A stretch of DNA of 64,000 nt from Lepeophtheirus salmonis. Lineage: Eukaryota > Arthropoda > Copepoda > Siphonostomatoida > Caligidae. Below the pieces are notes generated by a model, which worked only from the letters and a program-made list of their open reading frames with translations, made no database searches and was not told the DNA's origin. The number at the start of each line of letters is the position of its first letter. The stretch's first letter is position 1. The position numbers were made by a program, and so were the translations under genes. The stretch spans positions 8,432,001-8,496,000 of the forward strand of contig NC_052134.2 of assembly GCF_016086655.4 (NCBI RefSeq), given 5' to 3'. Below, in pieces: positions 1 to 10,869 of the stretch.

Positions 1-1084
1 ATGATGTAATTTGACTGTAAGAGGTTTTGTGGCACTTCTTATTCTCTCTTGCTTACAAATTATTGATAACATATTTAAATACCATGAATAAACAAAATAA
101 ATAAAAAATAATTCTCCTAAATTACATTTATAACTTTTACATCAACACAAAGTTGTACAAGGGAAATTGTCATTTACTTTGGTAATTACCACATATATGT
201 ATAAGTACTAAACAAAATATATCCAATAAAGTTTAATACATTAAACATGACATGTCAAAAGTGGTATTGTCATTTGATATTTATTTACTTATATACACGC
301 TATTAAAAACATGATTTATTTTATAATAAATAATTCCCAAAACTTTTGAAAAAATGGCTAGTATTCCTTTATGTCTATATTTAACCATTTTGAGAGCTTA
401 TAGATTATTAATTGAGCTGCTTTTGAGGAAAACGATACTTACTGTCCAATTTTCTATTACTTTTTATTGGCTAAAAAAAAAAGATTGAGCTGCAATAAGT
501 CAACCACAACTCCAAATTTGAAAAATATTCATAAGATATAAAGTATGAAAATATAAATGTTAATAGAAATTAAATAAGGATTTGGGTTGGGATTTTTTGA
601 TGAAATAAGCTACTTCTGTTCAAATGCATTTTTATTTATTAAAAATACAATAAAGTCAAATGGAGCTGATTAATAAGATTTGTAGAACTAAACATAACCT
701 ATGTGATATATATCTTATACTACCCCTCAAAAAAGGATTATAACCATGCAGAAGCTGTAAGTGCACCCCGTATAGTGTGCTCCTACATAAAGCCTCACTT
801 TTTTGTAAAGGTATAGTTTTTGAATTAGCAAAAAATAAACGAAATGTGTTAGTATTCTAATGTAACATTTCAAGTTATTTATGTATCAATATTAATATTT
901 TTAAAACTTTATTTCTCTATTCTAGAGAATGAACAAATTTGTTTAAAAAAAATTCATAGGTCCATATAAAGCTGTTCTTTAAATTATGTAAATAATTATT
1001 CTTTGTAGAAGTTACAATTTGTCCATCTCTTAATCACAACATCAGTCATTTTAATTACCAATTATTGATACTTGATGTACTACT
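1..1084. other. AT-rich non-coding DNA
   Basis: No coding pattern, RNA gene or clear repeat is visible. The stretch is A/T homopolymer-rich with scattered polyadenylation-like AATAAA words that have no associated ORF. Confidence 0.5.
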
Positions 1085-1215
1085 TATTTATCTATTTCTC
1101 TACTTCCTTCCTCGTTACAGTTGATTGCATCTGATATAATAAAACGTCATGACAGCTAAGCTGCTCTTCTCCAAAACATTCTTCAAGCTGTCAGTGTAAC
1201 AATGTTGATTTTAGG
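1085..1215 (-). repeat. Dispersed repeat family A, antisense partial copy
   Basis: The core reads ATAATAAAACGTCATGACAG followed by CTAAGCTGCTCTTCTCC. This is the reverse complement of the family A core (GAGAGCAGCTTAGCT..ATGACGTTTCATTAGATCAG). Related copies lie near 6.5, 7.6, 10.9, 24.1, 24.7, 25.9, 40.8, 41.1 and 42.2 kb. The copies are divergent, some are plus and some are minus, and no shared protein is evident. This suggests a non-autonomous mobile repeat. Confidence 0.6.
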
Positions 1216-2211
1216 TCTCTTTTTACTTTACATTTCTAAAAATGCTATCCATTTTCATAACTACTTATATACTTATAATTCTAATTTCAGGGAAAATTTA
1301 AGATGTGTTCAAAACAGTTATAGTTTAAAGCCTTCATTTGATTTATGAGGCCTAAATGAACTCCAATATAGAAATTCAAATGTAATCTAACAATATAAAA
1401 CGCTTTTATTGAAAAGATTAGTGTTGTATCAGTCATTTTTGATGACTTAAGACTGCTGTCCACGTTCACGTTCAGTTCAGGTCTGCATATCAGTTGTTAA
1501 ACTTATAAAGTTGGTTCTTGATGACGTCACGCTACTTTATTTCTTCTTTTTTTAGTCAGTTCTAGTAGTTCTGACAGTCCTGAAAGACCGACAAACTTAA
1601 GAACTGGTGCTGAAACTGGACTGGATCGAATAGATAAAGACTGACTCAACTCTATTAACAATGTATTTTGCTACTGTGAGTGTAAATTATGACGCCTCCA
1701 AAGGATTCATCAAAATATTTAAGAATAACAAAGTAATGTTTTTTTAATTATGCAAGGAATATTCATTAAATGACGCCATTTTTTTTTTACTTGGGACAAG
1801 GATCTCAAAAACAATTAGGGATGAATTGAAGATGGTAAAAGCTCGAAATGAAATCCTGAAATTTATAGTGGTTTTAATTTGATAATTTCATATTAAATAA
1901 AATATAAAGTAAATTTATTTGTCCACAAATATATTTTGTTTGGTATTTTTTATTTTAACATTTATGTATTTTTAAGTTTTTTATATGCATTGGAACAGTA
2001 ACTTTTTAGTTTCTTCTCATGTTTTTAATATATAAATACAAACAAAATGATATATGATGTAATCAAATATGATATTCCAATAAAACAACATAACTTTCAT
2101 AAATATGAAAAAAGCTGAATGAAATTTTTTATGAATTACTGAAGATAGTATTGTGCAAAAAGGGATACTTTTAAATACCTGTAATTAAATTTTATAGTAT
2201 ATGAATTGCAG
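1216..2211. other. AT-rich non-coding DNA with a GACTG/CAGTT-rich segment
   Basis: Most of the stretch is featureless. At about 1440-1660 there is a less AT-rich segment full of short GTCAGTTC/GACTG-type words (for example around TAGTTCTGACAGTCCTG). It looks like a degenerate simple repeat, not a gene. A possible splice-acceptor-like pyrimidine tract precedes GACAAG near 1800, but no convincing exon follows. Confidence 0.4.
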
Positions 2212-2322
2212 GCCAGTATTGAGTTGTCCCAAATTCCTATTGAACCTCAGGGATTTCCATCAATTTCTCCGCCTCCGGAGAGACCCAATAAATTTTTGCT
2301 TGAAGGATTTAAAGAACCTTGA
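2212..2322 (+). CDS. Candidate terminal coding exon, unknown protein
   Basis: A 36-codon frame follows an acceptor-like TTGCAG at 2206-2211 and ends at TGA 2320-2322. The predicted peptide is Pro/Glu-rich with low-AT codons (includes IELSQIPIEPQGFP and SPPPERPNKF), unlike the Lys/Ile/Asn/Phe-rich chance frames around it. An AATAAA lies at 2355-2360, 33 bases after the stop, followed by a GT-rich stretch, as expected for an mRNA 3' end. The frame closes upstream at TAA 2182-2184, so it would have to be a last exon. No upstream exon was identified and the family is not recognised. It could instead be part of an unrecognised transposon, because CACAGGGTG just downstream resembles mariner-type inverted-repeat ends seen elsewhere in the window. 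Confidence 0.3.
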   Translation, partial: ASIELSQIPIEPQGFPSISPPPERPNKFLLEGFKEP

Positions 2323-2354
2323 ACTTTGAAGTCAATGAGAGTGGTTTTTTTCTT

Positions 2355-2360
2355 AATAAA
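2355..2360 (+). other. Possible polyadenylation signal
   Basis: AATAAA lies 33 bases downstream of the stop of the candidate exon ending at 2322, with a GT-rich tract immediately after it. Such hexamers are common by chance in this composition, so only the combination with the exon is suggestive. Confidence 0.25.
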
Positions 2361-3108
2361 GCACAGGGTGTTTTCCAAAAAAGATAGCCCCGTTTCTGTC
2401 GGCAAAATATAATGGAAATAACCTTTTTCTCCTGAAGGACCTCCTGGTGAATTTTAGAAAGAAACTCTTCTAAAACATGAGACTAGAATGTTCCAGTAGG
2501 TCTCATGCGACAAAGGGAGCGAAGCCATACAGTCTTTGTGGTGTGAGTTGGATAGCAAAGTTACAAGAACTTTCCTCCTCTCTAAATTCTAAAATAACTC
2601 TTGGCATGATTGAAAAGCTCCCTTGAGGGACAAGTACCAGAGCTCTCAAAGCAAAGTATTATCAGAACATTCCAATACATAAATTTTATCACTGGACATA
2701 ATTTATCAGTAAAATAATTTAACTCTACCCATATATTTATAAATTCACAAATATATTATAGTTTCTAGCTAGTAGCTACTCTTGACGGTAGAAATAATAA
2801 CAAATTCCTTCCTTTAGTCGACAAGAAAAGTAAAAATTGACAAAGACATTTTTTTAGCTATTGATGACTTTGGACTTCCATGTGCTACTTAGATTAATGC
2901 TTTATCGCCTATCACATACCACCATACAAGTAGAATTGTATCTGTTGAGTACGCAGTTGCATATATTGTTACCTTTGTTAGTAGCTCATATTTATTGTTT
3001 ATAGAAATGAGAGGATGTGCAATGGTTATAAGTTTAAGGACTATTAATAGTCAAACCTACTTTATTATCTTCATGTATAACAATATATATACAAAAATTA
3101 CTATATAA
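2361..3108. other. Non-coding or unidentified repeat DNA
   Basis: Starts with CACAGGGTGTTTTCC, which resembles Tc1/mariner terminal repeats, followed by a moderately GC-richer block to about 2680. A 50-codon frame there (2476-2628) matches no family I recognise, and no matching right end was found. The remainder is AT-rich and empty. Confidence 0.35.
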
Positions 3109-3342
3109 GAAATTAATAGGGGGTGGCTACAGTTCCACAGTGTTATTGATAAGCCGCCACTGAGTAATTGGCTAATGTCAACGACGTCAAGTCACCAACA
3201 AAACTTCAAAATAGAAACCTTAATACGAAAAATACAGACAGTCATGCATGCAGTAGGAAATAATTTAAAGGTAATACTTGAAGATGATCAAGACATCAAT
3301 ATCAATCAAGACATCAATATCAAAGACAGAGAGTTTGATTAG
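3109..3342 (+). CDS. Weak candidate exon containing a short tandem repeat
   Basis: An open frame of 77 codons runs from after TAA 3106-3108 to TAG 3340-3342; the first internal ATG is at 3175. It contains a twofold 18-base tandem repeat that encodes a repeated QDININ-type hexapeptide. An AAG|GTAATA donor-like site occurs at 3268-3276. Nothing links the peptide to a known family, and an open frame this long is not rare by chance in 64 kb. Treat it as a possibility only. Confidence 0.12.
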   Translation, partial: EINRGWLQFHSVIDKPPLSNWLMSTTSSHQQNFKIETLIRKIQTVMHAVGNNLKVILEDDQDININQDINIKDREFD

Positions 3343-4137
3343 AATGGAATATAAATAAATCACCAGATGGGCCTTGATTCTTCCGAATCAAGGGAGGAAG
3401 TAATAGAAAACAAGATGTTACCTAACAAACACAAATATACAGCATGTATTTTGCTGTCACCTGTCGCTTCCTTCGTCTCACTTAATACGTCATGGATATT
3501 TCATAATTTATGATTTCGAATAAATAAACAAAGTAACAATTTATAAAATACATCTACTCCGATTTTAAAGGATTGGAATACACTTGCTTCTTGACCCGTC
3601 TTCGTATATATATTGGCCATTTTATTATTTCTATGAATACATTTTGGCTACCATATAGAATACAAATCTATGGTTAGACTTAGGAAAAAGTTTTTTTTAT
3701 TAAAATTAACTTAGTTTTCAAGTTTTTCGATATTTTATTCTTTCATAATTTATTTTCTGAACAAATAAATTATTCCTCAATATACTTAACTTCTCTAAAC
3801 AAACAAAGGTTTGTATAAAATATATATACCGGGTAATATAATACTATTATTCATGAATTTGTTAATTTTTTTGCAAAAGATGAGCTTGTCTATACTTTCC
3901 GGTAATAAACAAGATCGATAAACAGTCACAGTTTACCCAAATATAGAAAAAATGATTTTATTTGATACAAATTTACCTATAGTTGTGAAATATCGTGAAG
4001 CTAACTTTGAAAAATTCGAAATTTTATTACAATTATCCATGAATCATACCACTGCATTTTTGTCGACTCAGATGTTGTTTATATTTTGTAAGCTATTATT
4101 TCTTTTTTTATAAATAAATGAAAAAATATTTGTTACA
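3343..4137. other. AT-rich non-coding DNA with one small hairpin
   Basis: Contains a perfect 9-bp hairpin, CCTTGATTC/TTCC/GAATCAAGG, at 3372-3393. Otherwise A/T-rich with no supported feature. Confidence 0.45.
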
Positions 4138-4285
4138 TACAGGGTGAATGGAAAGTCCTGTTCAATTGACTTTATAAAATATAAATATGGGTAAGGTTCC
4201 GAGATATTGTGTTTAAACTCTAGTTGGTTAGAAACTAGATATTAAGAAACAGTTTTAAATTAAATAAAAGTTTCTTTTGACCCCA

Positions 4286-5223
4286 ATGGAAGCCAAGAAA
4301 GAGGCTATAATCAAGGCGTACGTGAAGGTCTTCTATTAGAAGAAGGTATCTTCAGGAACCTGACCAAGTCAACCCCATGGCCATCAACAGAATCATTGAG
4401 AGGTACGAGGACCCTCAATCTATCAAGGACCGACTGAAGCAGACCATGGTCAAAAAGGAAGCCCGGAGTTGTCAAGGCAAGGATTTCAACATGGGTGTAA
4501 CAATAATAGGATACCTTATACGAGATTACCTTAGGGAAAATCCTTAAAAATATAAGAGGCAACAGCACTTGTCAAAAAATGTTACCACTAAAAGAATTGA
4601 GAGAAGACATGTCATCCTTCAGTAGCTAAGGTCTGGCACAGCCCCCAAGATTGCGTTCAGAGGTGAGAAAATTTTCACGATGGAACATGGGTTTAACCCA
4701 AAAATGATAGGATTCTAGTCCAAAAACGTGAGCTGGCTGACCATGGCGTCAACAGAGTGCAGAAGTCACAGTCTGTTGACGCCATGGTCAGCAAGTCTCT
4801 TTTTGTGTTTGTGCCGGCCAGGATGAAGATCAACACCAAGGAGTACATAAGGACCATCCTGGAGGAAGATCTTGTTCCCTAGATCCATCAACACTTCCGG
4901 AATGAGCCATACACCTTTCAAATTGATGGTGCCCCCTCTCACACATCCAGAGAGATGCAGCAGTGGTATGAGGGAAATTTGAGTGGCTGCAAAGTCAAGA
5001 CAGTCTGACCCTCCTCCAGGACCACCTAAACGTCATGGATTACTCCATTTGGTCCATTCTTGAAAGCAGAACCTCGGTCACCTCCATCAAGAATTTGGAC
5101 GAACTGAAGGCCAAACTGGTGGCTGCCTGGGATTCCATCCTGTGGTCAGGGTATGTGCAGCATGCAATTCCTTTCCAGAGACTTTGGGCTGTTGTCAAGG
5201 CTATAGGTGACCATTTCGAATGA
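4286..5223 (+). pseudogene. Decayed mariner-like (maT-type) DDD transposase
   Basis: Cut-and-paste DNA transposase fossil inside the TIR element. The N-terminal part encodes a helix-turn-helix-like segment (INRIIERYEDPQSIKDRL, about 4384-4437). The catalytic core shows FQIDGAPSHT at about 4918-4947 (second catalytic Asp) and NVMDYSIW from about 5029 (third Asp). The C-terminal 62 codons (5035-5223) remain open. Stops interrupt the middle (for example CTTGTTCCCTAG, and a TGA where Trp is expected before the PSS segment), and a frameshift separates the second and third Asp regions. It is therefore not functional. Its antisense shadow (minus-strand frame 4568-4311) is not a gene. Confidence 0.85.
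4736..4792. repeat. Perfect 21-bp inverted repeat inside the transposase fossil
   Basis: CTGACCATGGCGTCAACAGA (4737-4756) recurs as an exact reverse complement at 4772-4791; one further G:C pair extends the stem to 21 bp. The loop is 15 bases. A perfect stem this long within an otherwise eroded coding sequence suggests a local inverted duplication and is not explained by the mariner coding pattern. Confidence 0.85.
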
Positions 5224-5552
5224 AAGATTTGTCACATGTTTTAAAAACTTGTGTGACCTATGTCTATAATTATATGCAAATTATGTAATTAGTGATATCA
5301 TTAGTAATTTTATACACAATTAACAGAACTTTCTGCAGACCCTGTAGAAGGATACATGGGGATTAAAATCTTAACTTACTATCTAAATCTATTAATAAAA
5401 AAGATAAAATTAACCAAAATTTTATAATATCATAATATTTAATATGCCAATATATATACGTACCTCACTGAAGGTAAAAATTTAACAAACCGTCACGGTC
5501 TACCTGAATCGAACCACGGTACAACGTCGTACCGTACCAGCCTAATATGTAT

Positions 5553-5735
5553 GTAAATCATTTTAAAAGTTGTGGAGAAATAATATGACAATGTTAGTTT
5601 GGGAATACATAAGAGATAAATAGGAGTTGGTATGATTGACTTCTTTTGCTAACTACAAAATAGTTTTGGGCTTTTTTTTTTTGTTTCTTTTTGTAGGAAA
5701 GTTTAGATGAAACAATAAAAGTAACGAAGTAAAAA
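5553..5735 (+). repeat. Dispersed repeat family D, copy 1
   Basis: Shares GAGAAATAATATGACAATG, TTGGTATGATTGACTT and TTTTTGTAGGAAAG, in the same order and spacing, with 47780-47965. Both copies are direct and about 180 bp. No coding potential. The flanks to the left (about 5480-5550) contain short palindromic words such as CGGTACAACGTCGTACCG. Confidence 0.6.
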
Positions 5736-6459
5736 TAATGAAAGGCTTAGAAATGCCAGATTGCATACTTAATATGTTTAATTTACTTTCATAAATTTTT
5801 TGAATAATACAAAAAAATATTTTTTTTGCATAGACTTTAAATTCTTTTTTTCTTTTTATTTTATTTGAACTCGTAAAAAATCGCAATTTTTTACATAACT
5901 TAGATATATTAAAGTTACATCTGTCTTACAAAATTATATTTGAACTGATACAAATAAATCGTTGTTATTAACTTTATTTCCTCTCATTTCCATATAATCA
6001 TACCCAAATGTAGTTTTTATGACCTCATCACAATCTACTTTGTTTACTTTGAATATATGATGAAAGCCTGCAAATGAGTCCCTGAATATAAAAGTTTCAT
6101 AGTCTTTAATTGATAGCAATTAGTCATTGCTTTTTCAAATATTTGCAATTTATTTATTTTTTTCCCTTCAAATTATGATAATTTATTTAAATGCATATCT
6201 GTTGCAGTAAATATTTTACTATGGGTTGCTTTACCACATGATCAATTACACGTCAACGTCAAAATAATGAAATAGCTCTGTTATTATTTTTCCTTCCAGA
6301 CACTAAAATACATATATAATGAAATTTGATAGTGATGATATACTTTTGGTGCTCAAAAATGGGACAACCAAAACGTAAATCCGTCCCCACTAAAGACATT
6401 GATGAATAAAGTAGCAAATCTTTCTGCATTTTGTGCAAGGAAAAACAAAACAAAAATAA
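5736..6459. other. AT-rich non-coding DNA
   Basis: Short minus-strand frames here are Lys/Phe/Ile-rich and carry no motif. No repeat boundary was recognised. Confidence 0.45.
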
Positions 6460-6655
6460 ACATCATAACCCTGACAGTTTAAAGAATATATGAGAGAAAA
6501 GCAGTTTAGCTATCAAGACATTTAATTAGATCAGCTACAAGCCGCTATAGGAGGAGATGAAAGAAATGAAAACATTGTATTTAAAACGTGAATTGGAAGG
6601 AGTTACTCCGTTCTTGATCCTAAAGTTTACTTTGAGTCTTTCAAGAACAACAGCT
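6460..6655 (+). repeat. Dispersed repeat family A, sense partial copy
   Basis: Contains AGCAGTTTAGCT, ATTTAATTAGATCAGCTACAA and GGAGTTACTCCG followed by a TTACTTTGAGTC block, in the order seen in copies near 10.9 and 41.1 kb. It is interrupted at about 6655, where a transposase tail begins. Confidence 0.6.
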
Positions 6656-6659
6656 TCAA

Positions 6660-6900
6660 GAAAACCATCAAGGCTAAACATCCGGCCTGTGTGTTAATAT
6701 TGGGGCTCCAGAGGCGGTTGGAGGCTGATGGTGGCCATATTAATAATTAATGTGCATTTTTAGGAAAAAATATTCTAAAATAAAATATTCTCTCTACAGC
6801 ATTATCCTGATCAATAATGAGTATTTTTATGACTACTTAGAGTCAGATCTCAGTACTTTTTCAAGAAGATAATAATTTAATTCTTGTAAAAAGTGATGAA
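6660..6900 (+). pseudogene. C-terminal remnant of a mariner-like transposase
   Basis: The end of the frame reads LGLQRRLEADGGHINN followed by a stop. This is the typical C-terminus (RRLEAVIEAxGGxI) of maT-like transposases. The following 150 bases align with the 3' untranslated part of the copy ending near 8280 (shared ATTAATGTGCAT, AAATAAAATATTCT, GACTACTTAGAG-type words), so the two belong to one family. The catalytic core is missing. Confidence 0.65.
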
Positions 6901-7559
6901 TCATAAATGCAGAGATAGGGACTTATCCGAAAGTCCATTGAAGGCCCTCATCTGTGATTTAAGTTATCAATCATGGAATTGTGGATAGTGTGATGAAAGA
7001 TTTTGTCGGAAAATTTTATTTTTTGTTGATTAAACTTGAAATAGTCATCTAAAAGCAATGATCAAGTATAATTCAATTCTTTCGAAAAAAAACAGATAAT
7101 TTTTTATACAAGATTTCCTTTTTACTCCTTTCAGATTTAACTTTTAATTGCTAATCGCCTTTATAAGTGAGTATGGAGGAAGGACTTCTTATCAAACCAC
7201 ATCGAAGGAAGACATTTTTTAAAGGAATATCCATAATATAGTTATGAGATTGTCAGTTCTTTTGTAGTTAAACATATTTTTCCTGTATTGGATAAGATCG
7301 TTTCTTGATGAACCTGTTTTCATCTATAGATGACTTCTCATTTAGAAATTCATGTCTCACCTCTGGTATTAGGATTTGAATTTTTAAATGATTAAAAGTG
7401 TTGAAAAAAGTGTTTCTGATTTGATTCCCTGAGTATGTGTTTGTGGTTAATTTTTCAAGAGTAAATATGTAAATATATATATATATTTTTTGGAACTGAT
7501 AATGTGAAGAATGAAATTTATTTTCTTCACATGTTGTCATTATTATTTAACTTATTTAA

Positions 7560-7800
7560 GTCCATATTGAACTCAGAGTAGAATTGGGTATCAAAAACGG
7601 AGTAATTCTAGCAAATGTCCTTATTTATATCCTTTTCTCCTTCCTCTCTTGTCACAGCTGATTGTACCTGATCTAATGAAAAGTCATGAGCATTATTATT
7701 TATCTCCTCCAAAACATTCTTAAAATTATTAGGGTTTTTTTTAACTCCCATTCTACACAGGATTTTCATCATTATGAATAATATATGTCCCACTGGCATA
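7560..7800 (-). repeat. Dispersed repeat family A, antisense copy
   Basis: Reverse complement of the family A core, with CAGAGTAGAATTGGGTATC at 7576 onward and CTGATCTAATGAAAAGTCATG at about 7665. It immediately precedes a mariner-like fossil of the same family as that at 6660, so the pair 6460-6900 / 7560-8280 associates the same two repeats in different relative orientations. Confidence 0.6.
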
Positions 7801-7829
7801 TAAAAATAAAAGAAAAGGAAAATTAACGT

Positions 7830-8280
7830 ACCACGTATTTCAGGAGGACGGGACTCTGACCCATACTGCTAATATTGTACAAGAGAGGATAGGTAGCAAC
7901 GTGAACATCTGGTCCAAGAACATTTCGCCCCCTCAGAGCCCAGATCTTAATCCATTCCATTACTCCATATGGTGGCAAATGGAGAAGAAAGCCTGCAATG
8001 TCTGCCGCCCGAATATTGATGCCCAGAAGACCTCCATTAACTAGCTGTGGAGGATCATGAGGAATGACTACGTTGCCAAAGTGTGCAAGGTGTTCCAGAG
8101 GCAGGTTGAGGCTGTCATTGAGGCTAGTGGTGGGCAGATTTATAATTAATGCGCATTGTCAAAGTAAAAAATACATATTATCAAATAAAATGTTCTATGT
8201 ACAACATGCTCCTGATCAAATATGACTATTTTAATGATTACTTAGAGGCAGGTTCCAGTTGAAGAATAAATTCTCTCAAC
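7830..8280 (+). pseudogene. C-terminal half of a mariner-like transposase; third Asp replaced by His
   Basis: Reads YFQEDGTLTHTANIVQE (second catalytic Asp), then SPQSPDLNPFHYSIWW with some drift, where the normal NPxDY catalytic Asp is His (about 7945-7975). It ends with VFQRQVEAVIEASGG and a stop near 8150. One in-frame TAG lies at about 8041. The N-terminal DNA-binding half is missing upstream of 7830. The sequence beyond the stop matches the tail of the 6660-6900 copy. Confidence 0.8.
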
Positions 8281-8746
8281 TGCGTTGTCCATGATCTTCG
8301 GTGATTCCAAATTTTTGCATCATATATATATTTGCAGACTTCCTATTTGCTACGTGTAGATTCCAAAAATACTTTATCGATTGCATCTATTTTGGAAATG
8401 TGACTAACCTTGGGACATTACACTAAATATTCTTCATTTTTGCTCTTAACACTATTATTTAAAATTTCCGAACAAGTTTATTTATCTATGGTATATTCTT
8501 GGGGTCATGTGAAACATACATTAATACTTTTATTTTCTTGTCTGAACTTTGAATGGCCTTGATTAAAAATGAAATCTCCAACTTTGAGTAATAATTACTA
8601 AAGTCATTTGTGTAATTATCTAATTTGTTGAGTGGAGATTTGAGTCTCAAGATTTAGTCTAACCCCATATCACCTTCAGATCGATTATATTTGAATATTT
8701 ATATAGATGACATCATCAAAAATATAAATCAGTTTTAGTTTTCTCA
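8281..8746. other. AT-rich non-coding DNA
   Basis: Nothing supported in this interval. Confidence 0.45.
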
Positions 8747-9244
8747 TTAACCCTTTATGACGTAAATTATGTTAGACTTTTAAATTTTTCTCGCATATAT
8801 GAAGTATATTTTGTATAAATAACACATATTTAGCATAAAAATAAAATATCTTAAAATAAACCTGAATTTTATTGATGTGTCCCAAATTTAGTACATCAGG
8901 CACAGAGACATGTCTTATGATGTGGTCAAACATGTCACATTGGGCATTCAAATGCAAAAAGTCATATTTAGTATTTATTAGTCGATAATACTTAAAATAA
9001 TGATTACATGAGCAGAAAAAAATTGATAGAGCAGACGAAGAGCCATCAAAATACATGCACACCTATTAATTTTTAGATGTCACTGAAATACCGTATGTGT
9101 TTTTGCACAATACATATTATCAGTTTGTTGTAAACGTGTACTTCACCGGTATGATAAGTTTCTAACAGAGGCATCAGCAGTAATTAAACTTATAAGTATT
9201 TTCCAAATGTACCAAATTTGGCACATTGGGTCATAAAGAGTAAA
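8747..9244. mobile_element. Candidate piggyBac-like non-autonomous element (MITE)
   Basis: The left boundary is TTAACCCTTTATGACG. The right boundary, read in reverse complement, is TTTACTCTTTATGACC, so the ends form a 14/16 match in inverted orientation. TTAA insertion sites and CCC-starting ends are typical of piggyBac-superfamily elements. The right TTAA is degraded to GTAAA. The interior is about 500 bp and has no transposase. A second internal inverted motif, CCCAAATTTAGTACATCAGG (about 8880), resembles ACCAAATTTGGCACATTGGG (about 9211-9230) near the right end. Assignment to piggyBac rests on the ends only. Confidence 0.5.
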
Positions 9245-10869
9245 AAAAAACAAATGGAAACACGTCATCTTATCCGTATCTTTTTATTTTTTTTCATTAT
9301 CAAAAATTTGCACAAATTGTCAATAAGAGTACAGATATTTAAAAAGTGAAATAAACCCTATTCTAATATTTTTCTGTTATTTTTTTAAATTAATCCCCTG
9401 TCAGTTGCTCAAAAATGAACGCAATGCAAATACTTTATCAAAAGATAATTAAATAACCCATTTAACTATAGATTACATTTAAGATTTGCACTCATGTTAC
9501 TGAATGGACTAATATACTTTAATCCATTACTATCTCAAAAGACATAATATGTAGATACAATTAAGATATTTAATATTATTAGAATAAAGCATTTAAAAAC
9601 TTGGTTTGAAAATGCATCCATGCTTTGTATTTTTCTTATCAAGTCCTCCATTATCAATGTCTTTACTATATATAATTATACTTACATAAACGTTACGTTT
9701 ATTTATAACATTTAATGAATAGGAGACCCACAACATCATTTGTTATGTCATGATGTATCAAACAAGCTTGGCAATCTATTTACTTAGAAATAATTATAGC
9801 CTTACAATATTACCCAAAAAAGTATGATTACATAAGAAATTATAGAGATAGAAATATTTAATATATTTGCACATTTTTATATAAAATAAGGATTATAAGG
9901 CTCGTACGTACCACAAAATAAACGTATTCATTTGTTTTGATTGTAAATATATAGCTGGGGGAAATATTGAAACTATGTAATTATAGTAGGAAAATGGAAC
10001 GGGGAGAACAAGGGGAGAAGAGATATAAAAAGAAAAAAAAATTCTTATCAATTATATAAAGGTTCATTATTAATATTTGAGTAATAGAGCATGCAATATA
10101 TTTTAAAAGCCCCAAAAAGTTGTTACAATTTTTTTCAATGATTACTTTGTACTACTTTTAAATTTCACTCTATGGAGTAATTGTCAATAATAATTATCTA
10201 CTTTTGTACCAATTTGTATATTAAGTAAAATATAATTTAATAATAAAAATACAAACAATTATTTATTAATATTTTTTTTTTCATAGAAAAAAAAACGATA
10301 TATTTGTAGAAGGTATCAATGGGACACTTCCTTGACCCTTATCATACACATTTGAGATAATATGTGTATATGCTCATTGTTTCGTTTTATGTACTCATCT
10401 ACTAAACAATCTACCTAGATACGTATCCCGGTTTACCGGAAATTTACACCTATTGGAAATTCCTGGGATATTCCTCATTTAATTATTCTGGTTCTACAAA
10501 AGTTGACATTTAGTTCATGGGTTAAGTATTTTAAAATTATAGAACTTCCAACTCATCAACAATAGCGTCTCCACATTATTTACTATTTATGTTGTTTGAT
10601 GAAAGTTGGATTGGGTAACTAATTTTTATTTTAATCCAACACAAGGGCTCTAATAACCTGTTTGCGGACCCACCTTACAGAATTTCATTTTGCTGAGCAG
10701 AAACTCTACCAAATGACCCCTTTACCAGACTAGCATCTTGCTGAATTACCCCATTGCCGTTGGACATATTGCTTAAAAATACAAAATATTTTGATGATTA
10801 TTCATGCTACAATACTGTGTAGTTATGATTTCCATTCCCAGTGGTAAAAATTGTGTGTATATTGGTTAT
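9245..10869. other. AT-rich non-coding DNA
   Basis: Mostly A/T-rich. A GC-richer patch at about 10630-10770 and a CCCGG/GGAAATTCC-type patch at 10425-10475 (related words recur at 11920-11960) show no coding pattern. Confidence 0.45.

Larger units (their letters stand above)
4140..5344 (+). mobile_element. Full-length but inactive mariner-like element (maT type) with TIRs
   Basis: The left end reads TACAGGGTGAATGGAAAGTC from TA at 4138-4139. The right end, read in reverse complement, is TACAGGGTCTGCAGAAAGTT, with TA at 5345-5346. The two ends agree over about 30 bp with mismatches, and both abut a TA dinucleotide, the target used by the Tc1/mariner superfamily. The length, about 1.2 kb, is close to a normal single-ORF mariner. 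The inside carries a decayed transposase in the forward orientation. This is the best preserved complete element in the window in terms of boundaries. Ends were set by aligning the two terminal repeats. Confidence 0.85.

Noticed and set aside
2400..2680. GC-richer block with a 50-codon frame after a CACAGGGTG terminus-like word
   Set aside because: Neither a transposase motif nor a matching right terminal repeat could be found.
4311..4568. 85-codon minus-strand frame
   Set aside because: Antisense to the mariner-like transposase whose forward motifs are recognisable.
5480..5545. tRNA B-box-like GGTTCGATTC on the minus strand
   Set aside because: The surrounding sequence does not fold into a cloverleaf and lacks an A box at the right distance; the words come from a local palindromic CGGTACAACGTCGTACCG segment.
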